This document shows positions 41,150-53,059 of a stretch of DNA of 64,000 bases, piece after piece. The DNA is taken from positions 10,641,501 to 10,705,500 of the forward strand of contig PUFA01000003.1 of NCBI GenBank assembly GCA_003508835.1. The letters run 5' to 3'. The DNA is from Eonycteris spelaea (lineage: Eukaryota; Chordata; Mammalia; Chiroptera; Pteropodidae). The notes below the pieces were generated by a model that worked only from the letters and a program-made list of their open reading frames with translations, was not told the origin of the DNA and did no database searches. The translations under genes were made by a program, and so were the position numbers. Within the stretch, counting starts at the first letter, position 1, and every line of letters starts with the position of its first letter.

Positions 41150-41340
41150 ACAGACAGGCAGCATAGCTTAGAGGAGAGAGCATTAGAATAAAGTTCAAAG
41201 ATCTGGATTCATCAGTACCTGCCTCAGCCACTTACTGGCAGCGAAACCTTAACTGAGTACCTTAACCACATAAACCTCAGTTTTCCAGCCTGTCTGAACC
41301 TTACCCTTGGTTAGAGATAACAATCAAAATGAAAATATGT
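41150..41340 (+). repeat. MIR SINE relic
   Basis: Contains ggcagcatagcttagagg, tctggattcatcagtacctgc, cagccacttactggc, aacctcagttttccagcc. Confidence 0.75.
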
Positions 41341-41344
41341 ACTT

Positions 41345-43715
41345 CTGTCGCCTGATTGCAGAGTAAATTACACATTTGCGGAAGAAAGTAGCAAATGAAC
41401 ATTGTTCAGAAATAATTGGTTTCAGAATAAAATTGGTTTAATCTTTCTCTCAAAATCTTTGAGCCGGGCCAGTAGTTTTAGAAACATTAAGTGGATAAGC
41501 AAACACAGCACCAAGTCATTCACAGCATGGCACAGAGCATTTCTGTGGGCAATCTCTAGCCTTCCCACTTGAGACCAGGTACAATTTACATTTCCTGCGA
41601 TTATGCTGTGAACATGTGTATACTGAAGGTTTTTTAACGTTTAAATGAAATTGTGTCTTGAAAACATTTAGCTTTTACTTTGGCGGGGGAAGATACCAGG
41701 AGAAAGACAGAAAAAAGATAGCATCCTTCAAGTCCACAATTGAGGTCATTAGCCACATTGGAAGAAGGTGACCGTGATTAGTTGTGGTAGGCCACATGCT
41801 TTGCCTTGGGGGAAGAAATTGTCTGGATTGTGCATGATAGTACCAACGATGCCACTGAGTAAATCAAAGACTTTATCAGCAAGAATACTCCAAAGGAGAA
41901 GACAGAGATTAATGTAGTTAATGGTGATTGACTAATGTATCTCCAGCTCAGCTGGACACTTCTATTTACTGTTTCTGTACTTAAATATGTGTGTGTATAT
42001 CACCACTCCTAATATATTTAACACTTTTCATATTTTCCCATAAACTATTTGCTTTTCATGTTAATGAGATATGCCCTTTAAAAGATGTTACAGTCCCTTT
42101 TTTGACTTTCAGTCTCACTTTATTTCTTGTTTGAAATTCATTTTGCCATTTCGTATTATCTGGAACTTTTTATGAGTTTAACCACAAAAATTAAGAGACA
42201 CATATATGAAAGTTCTTTGTAAACAGTAAAATGAAATACATGAATATTCTTATTTTCATTAGCCTTAAGACTTCTGGACCTATCTTCTCACCAAAATGTG
42301 TTTGCTATGCCTTCTTAAAGAACTTGAATGAGCCACTTGGTGTACACATCCTAATATTACCCATGAAAGGAAGGTTCCAAGTTGGTCTTGAAGCTGCAGA
42401 GTAACTGGCCAGTGTGTTACCCATTTACTCATCAAGTCTTTCATTGATTTTCTTTATACATGGTTGCATTCTGAGTATCACTGTTACTGAGACTGAAAGC
42501 TCATCATGGTGTTGCTTGGCACTCATCCATAAATGCTTATAAAATGATCAACTTGGTTGGAATGTGAGTCTCTTGGCAAGCAAGGGGAGAGTGATTACTG
42601 TTATATGTGAGAGGCCGTTTCTTCCTTTGGAAGAGCTGGGAGATTCTGAGGTGGGTTTGGATTTGTATTAAAATAGGGACCTGCTTCAAGCTTCCCTGTC
42701 ACAGGCTACTTGAAAACCAGAGCTATTGTTAGAGCCAGAGAGAAAGGCTGTAGCCCAAAACCAGGATAGCAAGGTAGAAAGCAGACAAACCTTGCATACA
42801 ATTACCTGTCTCTTATAAAAGCAGTGTATACAGTTGTGTTTCTTGGCATATGTGAAGAATTTATTCTTTCAACCTTTGGACAATTTAAAAATATTCTGGA
42901 TTAATGTTCATATTAAATAATATTTCAGAAAGATAAAAGGCATGCTTAGTCAATGGGATATATTTTTTTAATGTTATGCCTTAAATAAATAAAAGGATGC
43001 TAGGAGTTGTACCTTGGGGATTTTTTTCTTTCTGGGGCTCTGTGTAACTCTGCTGAAGCACTTTTAAGAACCAGGATGAAAGCCAGAGCTGGGAAACCAT
43101 GCCAGTCTATTTTGAGGGAAGGGTTGTAAAGTTTATTTCTTGTCAAGGGCTGTCGCTTCTCTATTCCCTGAAGAGGTCTGCCCAATAGGAGTCACTGTGG
43201 TCACGTACTTGACACTTGGTATAACTTAATGAAATCCAGAAGCATCTTGCCTTGGGACATCTGCCCTACCAGGTGCAGAATGGACTATTTACCATACATT
43301 CTGTGTGGAGTTTCATTAGGATGCTTCTAAATGCTTTCCATTAATGAAGTGGTGCCCTCCTGCATGGGTAGTCGGAAGTACATACTGTGCCAGCCAGCTC
43401 AGAGGAGAGTCCAATCAGTGTCCCTTTACTCCAAATGTCTGCTGTCCTCACAGACTCAGCTCATCACTGAGAAATGTGCTGCTCTTAAAATAAAACTTCT
43501 GTAGACCAGTTGATAACACCCCATACTCAGCTCTTATCTTCTGGGCTTTGGAAGAAATGGACTGTGGTGGAAAAACAGATTCTGGTGAAACCTGCGGTGT
43601 TGCTTCATCTCAGGGGTGGATCATACTATAATAACCATTGATTTACAAAGGAACAAGCGAATTAGCGGCAGAACTAACATTGGTACCAGCCCCTAAACCA
43701 CTGGGAGCCATGACC
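41345..43715. other. Unassigned intronic sequence
   Basis: No recognised exon or repeat. Confidence 0.4.
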
Positions 43716-43718
43716 TCT

Positions 43719-43814
43719 CTGGACAATGGGAGAGAGGAGTCAGCGGATTGCCGTGGTGCTCGAAAATGAGCTACCCACGGCGCGGACTGGGGTCCCCCTT
43801 TGCTCATTGTCCAG
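43719..43814. other. Nested foldback (two stacked stems)
   Basis: Outer arms ctggacaatg (43719-43728) and cattgtccag (43805-43814) are perfect complements. Inside, gccgtggtgctc (43750-43761) and gagctacccacggc (43768-43781) pair over 11 bases with a small bulge around a 6-base loop (gaaaat). GC- and CpG-rich in an AT-rich intron. Function unknown. Confidence 0.75.
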
Positions 43815-45064
43815 GTGCTGCTGGAGCTCAGTAGCTTTCCCAGGACGGTCCCCTCCAGTAAGTGTATGCTTCATCACAGCTTGCCTCAATTCTTTTATTT
43901 TCTCCCTTTGGTTATAAATATTTTTGTGAACAGCGCAATGTTTCCACCGATGTACAAACTTATAGGTCACATGGCATTGACTTTTATTCAAACCAGAAGG
44001 TTTCATGCTAGGATTCCAGCATTGTATCATTACTTCAGTGGAGTCTTTTGTGCAATGTGAAAATTTTAATTTCACGCCCTACAGACTTCATAGTCTTTGA
44101 GCTCTCTCTGCTCCTGTTGTTGCATAAAGGGTAAATCCTTGTGTCACGTTCATGTTAGACTGAAGAAAAGTAAAGTTGATTCATTTGAGATCTCCAAACA
44201 AAGACAAAAAAACTCTTTTGGCAAAAATATTATTTAAGGGGGAAAAAAAAGAATTCTTTTCAGTTAATATGGCTTTCTGTATGGGTGAATATGGCCTCCA
44301 GGCACAAAAGAGGATAAAAACTTCTCTGTTAACATTGGCTACGGGTCCTATTTCATTAGTACAGATCATCATTAATTTCCTGATTGAAACACAAGATGTT
44401 CTCAAGTGTTTGGGGTATAAAAAACAGTTAGACTCAGACCAAGATCTTTTTTAACCAGTCAGTGCTGGCAAAACAATTAAAAATTTTTCTTCCACCCAAC
44501 TGTTTATTTGAGAGAAGAAAATGTTGTAGGGAAAGCTGTAAGGAAAAGCCTGGATGTATAGGTTAATAGCAAACCTGGTGGAAATAAATCAGAATTTATT
44601 ATTTACATTAGATATATGATTAAAATGAATTTTTAAAGTGAAATGAAAGGCTTACATATGAAAGTTTTTCATATCAGATTTAAGATCAAAGATATCACAA
44701 AATTAGAATTATGACTTAATACTATAATCTATTTATCATTAACTTCTAAGCGCTATACTCTTATGGCCTTTACAAAAATTATGAAATATTGTATGGCTTA
44801 TAATGAAGTATTTCAAATTTACTTTCTTGCCACCACCTTTTAGTCTGTGATCTCAAAGTCAGGTTTAAACTGCAGAATATGATTAAATATCTATTAAATG
44901 GGCACCCAGCTTTCACCCCTCATAATACCAATTATAATCCTTTTTAGAGGACTGTGTATAGGAGTTCAAGAATCTGTTTTCTCATGAATTTTTAAAGAAA
45001 CTGATACCGGTGATTTGGCAGCAATTACTTAAGCACTTGTGCTCACTTGGGAAAATTGCAGTGG

Positions 45065-45250
45065 TAATATATATATTTTTAAAGTAACATTTAAATTACC
45101 TATAATCCTACTACCTATATATGCTGTGTATACTGCATATCACCATTAATATTTTACTATTTAGTGAATTTCCCTCCAATCCCTTTTTTCTTTCACTTCT
45201 TATACACTTTCTTTCTTTAGACTGTTTTTTTTTCTAAATTTTGAAATGCT
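45065..45250 (-). mobile_element. Possible L1M 3' fragment, antisense
   Basis: Contains tacctataatcctactacc and aatttccctccaatccctttt, typical of reversed L1M 3' UTRs. Confidence 0.4.
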
Positions 45251-45259
45251 TGAACGTTT

Positions 45260-48200
45260 AAAAAGCAAAAACTCATATTTGTATTAACCATTCCATGAAT
45301 AAATTTAAAAAGAGGTAGGTGGACTTAGGAGTGCTAAATAAAATTGCCTACATTGGCCTATTAGCAAGGTTGGTTATTGGAATGAGAATGTACACGTTTC
45401 TCCATAAGTTACGTTAGGAATGCTACGATGTGATTGTGTTTCTGATAAAACTTTTTTTCTTCATTGGATCAATACACAAATTTAATCTGAAGTATAAATC
45501 ACTGCTATGAAATGGATGTCATTTTCTAAACATGAGCCCTACATCTCTCTGAGATGAGAAAAAATATGTGTTAAAGTTAGATCTTGCAATTAAAATGAAT
45601 TTCTTTGTATAGGAAAAAATGATTAAATAGACTCTTCCTGGTTAGGAGCAATGGAGGACAAAGGCATTTACTGGAGCCTGCACCCAAATTTGCTGGTTTC
45701 CGTTCTACTTTCTTGCTTTTCAGAAGCAGAGGTAGCTTTGGCAAGCCAGGTTGCATCTGGAGTTTGAGCTCAGAAAGAATATTATTCTCTTGCTCTGAGG
45801 CTCTCTTCAGACACCAAAATAATATTGGATTCTCACCTTAGCATAACCCATTTATTGGTTCTTTTACCTTCTTCCTTCTATTTATCATTGATTTTGACCC
45901 AAACAAGAGATGTCAGGTTCAATTACTATGCTGGCTCAATGCCAACTATAATGAGCCAGGAGATCCTGACCTTCCCATTAATCGTCCTCAGATTCGATCT
46001 TTCTTATTGACTTCTCTGTATTTCAATATCAAATTCATTAGGCTATTCCATGTCATCCAGTTTTCTAAATCCTTCCAAACTGGGGCAGATAATTGATCTG
46101 TCTGGGACTTTTCACTGCCAGAGCACTGGGAGAAACACATTGGGTCTCCCAGTCTTGGTAATGCTGTTAAAACTCTCGTTCTCCCCCATTGATTTCTGCT
46201 TTTTCCTTTCCACATGTTTACAACAGCCAAAATATTTCCACTCTATTTGGCTATGCTTGTTTTCTCCTCTGTTGACTGACTCCATTTCCTTTCTCCCTTT
46301 CTACGGAATAGTTCTAATTCTAGTTCTAATAGTCAGCATCAGTAAAGTCCGTTAAAGGAAGTTGGAACAGTAAATCAGATAGTTTCCTGTACTGCTTATC
46401 CCCACCCACACCCCCCCCCAGTAACAAAGTAACATGGGAGGAATAGTAGGTACCCCAACCATATCTTCTATCATGGTCTGGGTCAGAGACATATTCATTT
46501 ACAGCATGTCAACTGCTTCACCTGTGGTGTCCCATTTTTCATTAATAGAGTTGGGCAATTGCCTTTTTTTCAGGGCGCCCACTGAGTGTTGTTGGCCTTA
46601 TCCACCCCAAAAGTCTGGACATTCTCCCATCTCTAATTTCCATTTAAAGTGTCATAGACGATGGCCAATTGGTATTCATACATTAACCCAATGCAGCCAT
46701 ATCCAGAATTAGGGAAAAGCCTCAGAGTTCACAGTACTGACAAGCCACTTAAGTAATGACTCTTCTGGGAGCTGTCTAGACCTATCAACAAAGTGCATGA
46801 GCCCTTTAACAATATATATACTGGTTTCTATTATTTCATGATGTTGCCCTCTGCTAACCAGTATCACCTGCTTCGTGACAAGAGGATGGAGAGGGATAAT
46901 TGTTATCTTAAATTGGAAAATTCCAGGTATCTTCTTTCCAAAGAACTCCTGTTTCAGCTTGCTCACAATAAGTTCTAGTCTCCCGGCCTCAACTGTGGCA
47001 CTGAGAGCGAGCTGGACACCTTCGTTTCCAGCTCATTCTGTTCCGGATATAGCAGCCTTAAACACCTGGTTTTGCTCAAACCTAAAGATGACAGCCTGTG
47101 GCACACGTATAAAGTGTGTATATGTGGTATAGCACATATAAAGTGTGCACCACAGGCAGCAGTTGTTCTTTTCTGTCGGGTTGTCCTCCCTAATAGGTTC
47201 ATGTAAAGGTTATAAAGTCCATCTATCCATGTTGTCTTTCTCTTCAAAAGTACAAACAGAACACTACTGTTCAGTTTTGTAACCTTAAATTTCAAACAAC
47301 ACATTGATGAATTATTTATGTTAGAGAATGTGTTTTCAATAATGTGTAGCATAAAACGGAATGAATGCTTATCCATACGTGCCCTGAACTTTCTAAAGTA
47401 CATGCTAATAAACAGGGTAACCTAGCATCACTTTAGCCTGGTATAATTTACAAAGCAAGCACTTCCTCGGTTTCAGTTTCTGCATTATGTTCTCTGGCAG
47501 TCAGCTTACTGCTTCTACTGCTAGAGCCTAGCAGGTAACATTCTTTGACTCCAAGCTGTCTAACAGTGCTTTTCTCTCAGTTTAACCAATGTTGGGATCT
47601 ATAAATTTCATTCGTCATTCTGGCTTCCAGCCACACTAAATTAGGCTTTAATTCATAATTAGTAGGAAGTCACAATTCCATAGAAAAGAGAACATTTTAT
47701 ATTAAATGGCCATTATCTAACATTGTGCTTTCACAAAATGACTAAGATGTTAGAAAATAATTACGACATCTTAAGTTTTCTAATACTTAAAGTGCAAGCA
47801 TGAGGAGGAGAGGCAGTAATTTTTTTAATCTGTGTGTAGCTCCTGCTGCAAATGACAGAAAAAAGAAATTCTCCTTAAATAACTTCATTTTTATAGTTGT
47901 ACAAATTATCAGATATGCCCAAATTTGCTTTCCCTATTGAAATCTCTGAAATCATGTACGTTGCTTGCATAGTGATAGTCTTTTACCGAAACTCCCAAAT
48001 AACAACAATAAAAGCCAAGAATAGATAGCTTCTGAATCTTGAATGGTGGGTATTGTTGAAGAAGAAGAACGAGTAACTTTCAGAAGTCTGTTTCTGTTAA
48101 TGACCTTTGTGTGAAGACTTAACTCAGAACTAGTCAAGAGAGAAAATGATACAGGTCCACAGTCCCTCATCCAAAACTCTTGGATCCAAATGTATTACAA

Positions 48201-48515
48201 AATTCACAATTTTTTTAAGGTCACATGGTATATAGGTCATATGTGGTATAGCATAATATATGATTATTCACATCAAATGGAATAAACAATAAATATAAAT
48301 AACCTGTTAGCTGCTCAGGAAAGATTTTGTGACCGAATAAGTTTGGGTTAGGTCATATGTTGCTACCAAAAAGTTTATGCAGAAACTTTTAGTTTTCAGT
48401 ACTCTTTAAGATTTCACAATTACAGATAAAGATTATAAACCCGCATCACCACTCTTGGAGATTTTATTTTATTTATTCCTAACCTAGGAATCTCCATAAA
48501 AGGCAGTGTCTCTGC
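45260..48515. other. Unassigned intronic sequence
   Basis: Holds a C-run (about 46411-46421), a foldback at 47094-47157 and the longest minus-strand open frame of the window (46975-47403), which I do not consider a gene. Otherwise unrecognised. Confidence 0.4.
47094..47157. other. Imperfect 64-nt foldback with internal hairpin
   Basis: Outer arms gcctgtggcacac (47094-47106) and gtgtgcaccacaggc (47143-47157) pair with a two-base bulge; inner arms tatatgtg (47119-47126) and cacatata (47133-47140) flank the loop gtatag. A direct repeat (ataaagtgtg) is overlaid on the arms. Confidence 0.8.
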
Positions 48516-48527
48516 TTTCTTCTAACT

Positions 48528-48753
48528 CAGGGGTTCCCAACCCCTGGGCTGTGGACCAGTACCGGTCTGTGGCCTGTTAGGAACCGGGCCACACAGCAGG
48601 AGATAAGTGGTCAGCAAGCAAGTAAATCCTTTATCTGTATTTGCAGCCGCTCCCCAGTGCTAGCATCACCACCTCACCACTACCTCAGATCATCAGGCAT
48701 TAGATTCTCAGAGGAGCACTGGTCTCTGGTGCCAAAAAGGTTGGAGACCAGTA
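48528..48753 (+). mobile_element. MER1-like hAT nonautonomous element, 226 bp
   Basis: Begins caggggttcccaacccctgg and ends ttggagaccagta. Flanking 8-mers ttctaact (48520-48527) and ctctaaat (48754-48761) match at 6 of 8. Confidence 0.88.
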
Positions 48754-48884
48754 CTCTAAATCATCTCTTCATGTTGTTTTCCTAGATAAAATGCTGGGCC
48801 ACACAGGCTACAGGAGGAACCCATTAAGGTATCCCAGGTTCAGTCAGGTTAAATATTCACTTGTCAGAAACAAAAGACCTGAAC

Positions 48885-49690
48885 TACATCGTTTTTATAA
48901 TTATCATCTTATTCAGGAAGTATAAATTCATAGGGATATTTATTGAAAAGTAAGGCTTTCTCACACCCCACTCTCCCTCCCAGCCAGCTAAGTACCTTCC
49001 TTAGAGATAACCACTACCAGTGTCTTGCATGTCCTGCAGGAATAATTTTACATACACAATCTTGGCTTTGTATATGAACGTGTGTACTGTAGAACTGCGT
49101 CATTCCATAAAGCATTTACTAGTTCACTAGTGAGTGGATATTTGGGTTATTTCCAATCCTTTGCGATTGCAAATAATGCTGCAATAAATATTCCTATACA
49201 CGTCATGTGCACATGTGTGAAGATGTCTATAGGATAAATCTTAGGATTTGCAATTGTGGGTTACAAATAAGTTCATTATACATTTTGATAGACATTGCTA
49301 AATTGCTTCAAATAGAGGTTATGCAACCTACACAGTAATTTAAAGTGCCTATTTTATTACACCTTCAAGAGTGTAATCCAAAAGCTATTTGCCAGACTGA
49401 AAGGCAAAAATGATATCTTGTAGTATAATTAGCATTTCTTATTATGAGTAAAGTTTTATATTTGATTCATTTTATTTTCTACAAACTATTATTGTGTCTT
49501 TTGTCCATTTTTCCACTGATAATGTTAGTCTTTTTATTTTTAACTTGTAACTGCTCTTTACATATGGGAAAAAAGCAGCCCTTTTTGTAATATTTCTCCC
49601 AGCTTATCTTTGCCTTTTGACTTCCGTTATATAGCAGTTTTGTCTGTGCAGAAAAATTTCCCATACAAATGGCTTTTCAGGTTCCTTTCA
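48885..49690 (-). mobile_element. Old L1M 3' segment, antisense
   Basis: Reversed landmarks: gagtggatatttgggttattt, gcaaataatgctgcaataaat, tctataggataaatc, ttgctaaattgcttcaaatag, later atatttctcccagctta. Confidence 0.8.
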
Positions 49691-49869
49691 GTTGGTTCTA
49701 CCTTTCATTTGTCTGTCTTTAATCATTTCAATCTGCATTCATTTCTGTAGTAGTTGTTTGTGGCGGCTTTAATGGCACATTTACCAAGAGTTCTTTCTGA
49801 CCCTTCTGTCAAAACTCCCTTTCTCTGCCTACATCCTGCTTCCTAACAACAATTAAAAATAATAATAGT

Positions 49870-50090
49870 AATAGCTTCCATTTACTTATTATATGCCAGG
49901 TATAGTACTACTCACTTTATATATATTATCATAATTCCTAAGAAAGACATTGTTTTCAATCCCCATTTTACAGATGAAGCAACTAAAGCTTAGAAAAATT
50001 AAGTGCCTTGCCCAAGATCACATAGGTAGAAATTGATAGAACCAGGATTTAATACAGCCTCTGGCTTCAGAAACTGAACTCTTACCATTA
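49870..50090 (-). repeat. MIR SINE relic, antisense
   Basis: Contains cttattatatgccaggtata, ccattttacagatgaag, aaagcttagaaaaattaagtg and ttgcccaagatcacatagg. Confidence 0.85.
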
Positions 50091-50094
50091 CCTT

Positions 50095-51500
50095 GAATGT
50101 GGTTTTTTTATAATATTAATTTGGAGCTATTCCCTAAAATACAGTGCAGTTATGATTAGCACCGTAAGGATGACTAAGATGTTATTCTCCTTGAATAACA
50201 ATTCAGTCTCAAGAAATGGAGATTCCCAAATTCTTCCATAGTTATTCACTTTATTACCTGTTTCTCACTGGTGTCTGAAAAGGCGCGCAATTTAAAATAG
50301 GTAAAATAAGATAGTCATTTGTTGGAAGTATGTATACGTGTAAATTTAGTTCATTGAATTGTTCTGCTTTTCTGAAAATGTCTAGTTATAGTGATAATGA
50401 TTTATCAGAGTAACAATTTTATCAACTGGGTGGGTCCACTTTTTAAAGTCCCACCACGATAAATGATAATGACTTTGTAAATCTAGAGGTTAGAACCACA
50501 GAGTTGGCAGAGAGGTAGTAGTTAAACTTTTGAGCCAACAGAATTTCAGTTTAACTGGCTCTGTAGAACGAACAGCATTAAGACGGAAGAGAACCTGTAG
50601 GAACTCTTAATTTGTCCAGTCCCTCGGCCAGAATGATGCCTGAGCTCTCCACACCCTGCTTTGAGATTACAGGAACCAGTTGACATGAATATAAGAAAAA
50701 AGTACTTATCACATATTGATCCTTGATACGTATCTGAAGTCAATATCACAGAAAGGAAGGTAGATACCAGATCTTTATGAACCTGGCTAGTTTATGACTT
50801 GGTAGAAGCAAACGTAATTTGAACTATTTTATCTGATATTTCGTAAAACTTCTGTATCTTCCCATTTTATTTCTGTTCATTGAAGCAAGTTACATTGACA
50901 TTATCTGTGTGAATGTAGTAGAAAGGAAGTTTTAAGAAAAGCATACTGTAAAGGAAATGTTTTCAAGCAAACTGTCCTTAAGTCAATACTGAAGACCAAA
51001 CACTGATTTTCTTTTTCCCCTTAAGGTAACAAAACAGCAATGCTAAATACAAAATTTGCTAGAGTAAGATAATAAAAGCTATTCTTTTAAATTAGCAATG
51101 GCACATCCACTACCACAGTTTACAGGAATTAGGTAGATCTACAATGCACTATTGTGGAACAATCTCCAAAACATTCTGGTAAGTGAAAAAGCAGATCACA
51201 GATCAGTACATAAGCATAGCTAAACTTAAGTTCTTAAATACATGTGTGTCTATGTATGTTTATTTGTATATGTACATACATGCATGTAATTATACCAAAA
51301 AAGGTTTAGGAGCATATATACTAATCTGATAACAGTGGTTTCTGGAAAGGAAAATGGGATTTGCATTTGGGCAGAGGATAGAGTGTTGAGAGCGCTCTCA
51401 TTTTTCTTTGTATAATTCTATGTGTTTGAATTCTTATAATGAAACATTCTTATATTATTTGAACAATTTAAAGATTTTTAATAAAATAATTGTAACAGGG
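50095..51500. other. Unassigned intronic sequence
   Basis: Nothing recognised except AT-rich, tatgtatat-like stretches at about 51240-51300. Confidence 0.4.
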
Positions 51501-51504
51501 TTGT

Positions 51505-51775
51505 TTCATTCATTATTTATTGAGTACTTGACATCAAAGATACAGTGGTTCTTGCTCTTATGTTGCTTCCAGTATAATGAAGGAGACAAATAGTAAACAA
51601 ATAAACACATACAAATAAATAATTACAAATTGTAGTAAATGTTTTGAAGTCAAAGAGCAGATTATTATGAGAAAAAAAAACTGGGTCAATCTAATTTAGA
51701 TAGTGGGGTTAAAGAAGGCCTTTCTGAAGTAGTGATATTTCAGTTCATATCTAGTAGGGTAAAGTATAGTTATCC
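51505..51775 (-). repeat. L2 relic, antisense
   Basis: Reversed L2 layout: ttcattatttattgagtac, then agataaatagtaaac-like A-rich block (tagtaaacaaataaac), then gggttaaagaaggcctttctg. Confidence 0.65.
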
Positions 51776-51854
51776 AAGCCCCCAAATGCAAGAGAAATAA
51801 AAGCAAAGATAACTGAATGGGACTATAACTGCATCTAATTAAAAAGCTTCTACT

Positions 51855-52079
51855 GTCTACAGCCATGCTACTCTGAATCTGAACAAGCCCGATTTCATCT
51901 GATCTCAGAAGCTAATAAGCAGGGCCGGGCCTGGTTAGTACTTGGATGGGGGACCACCTAGGAAGACCAGGTGCTATAGGTGTAAAAAATAAAAAAAAAA
52001 TAAGGGATTGTAAACTGACAAGGTCCTTGCAATCTGTGAGGTCAACTAAGGATTGCTTCGCCTAAAAAAAAAAAAAAAA
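51855..52079 (+). mobile_element. 5S-rRNA-derived SINE (MEG-R-like)
   Basis: Positions 51855-51983 align to 5S rRNA from gtctac to ggtgctatagg, with the internal promoter well kept (agctaataagcagggccggg, ggttagtacttggatggggg). Two extra stretches near the 5' third and in box A lengthen it by about 8 bases. An A-rich linker, about 60 bases of non-5S sequence (gggattg ... cttcgcct) and a 16-base A-tail follow. It interrupts an L1 and is flanked by aaaaagcttct (51841-51851) and aaaatgcttct (52076-52086), so it arrived by retrotransposition. It resembles the 5S-derived MEG-RS/RL SINEs known from fruit bats; a simple 5S pseudogene is the alternative. Confidence 0.85.
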
Positions 52080-52245
52080 TGCTTCTGCACAGCAGAAGAA
52101 ACTATCAACAGAACAAAAAGGCAACCAACCAAATGGGAGAAGATATTGTAAACAATACCTCCGATAAGGGGCTAATATCCAAGATATATAAAGAACTTAT
52201 ACAACTCAACAACAACAAAAACAATCCAATTAAAAACTTAGCAGG

Positions 52246-52675
52246 GCGGCTCCATGGAGTAGTGGTTAGCACATCTGCCTTACACGCAGAAGGTCCTGGG
52301 TTCGCGCCCCAGATGGAGCTACGAACCATACCCTGGGTGCGCCAGGCCCCCGAGTGAGCCAGGCCCTGGGTGCGCACCACGAGCTCCTGGGAGGAGATGC
52401 CCCACCTTCAGAGATACATTCTTAAGGGGAAATGGCAGCATTTATGGGTCAGGGGTGGAAGTTGGGGGAGTCGGGACAAAATGATGGAAATCAGAATGGA
52501 AGGAGAGCAGGGGTAGGACAAAGAGGGTAAAGAGGCCAGATATGGTGACAGAAGGAGACTCGACTTCGGTGGAGAGCACACAATTAAGTATACAGATGTC
52601 GTATAATAAAGTTATATACCTGAAATTTATATAATGTTATTAACTAATATCCCAATAAATTAAAAAAATTTTTTT
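52246..52675 (+). mobile_element. tRNA-Val-derived SINE, copy 2 (longer, L1-like 3' tail)
   Basis: Positions 52248-52320 match tRNA-Val along their length, with intact A box (tggagtagtgg) and B box (ggttcgcgccc). The GC-rich body agrees with copy 1 (gaggagatgccccacc in both). Copy 2 then runs about 150 bases further and ends in a stretch (ttatatacctgaaatttat, gttattaactaatatcccaa, taaatt) that resembles L1 3' ends elsewhere in the window. An aattaaaaa direct repeat flanks it (52228-52236, 52676-52684). Confidence 0.88.
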
Positions 52676-52807
52676 AATTAAAAAATGGTATGAGTCAGCA
52701 GAAGAGAAGAGTTTACAGCCCCCTAGAAGGCCCCCTTGCACATGACGTGGTCTGTGATCTGATTCTTGCCCTGAGCAGCCCATCTCTATGAGCTTCTTGG
52801 ATTCTAA

Positions 52808-53059
<252 letters not shown>

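Larger units (their letters stand above)
51780..52690 (+). mobile_element. L1 ORF2 fragment, sense, carrying two SINEs
   Basis: The L1 proper occupies about 51780-51851, 52080-52240 and 52676-52690. Joined, it reads through ORF2 landmarks (gaatgggactata, aagcttct|gcttctgcacagcag, ggcaaccaaccaaatggg, aatccaattaaaaa). A 5S-derived element sits at 51855-52079 and a tRNA-Val SINE at 52246-52675. The complex ends about 160 bases before the exon C acceptor. Confidence 0.8.

Noticed and set aside
46975..47403. 142-codon minus-strand open frame, the longest in the window
   Set aside because: No splice context, no recognisable domain, Cys/His/Leu-rich random composition and a foldback inside it; a chance frame is more likely.
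51855..51983. Functional 5S rRNA gene
   Set aside because: Insertions in the 5' third and box A, an A-tail, and direct repeats show a retroposed copy.
52248..52320. Functional tRNA-Val gene (copy 2)
   Set aside because: Same SINE body and tail; the stem bases differ from tRNA-Val and no terminator follows.
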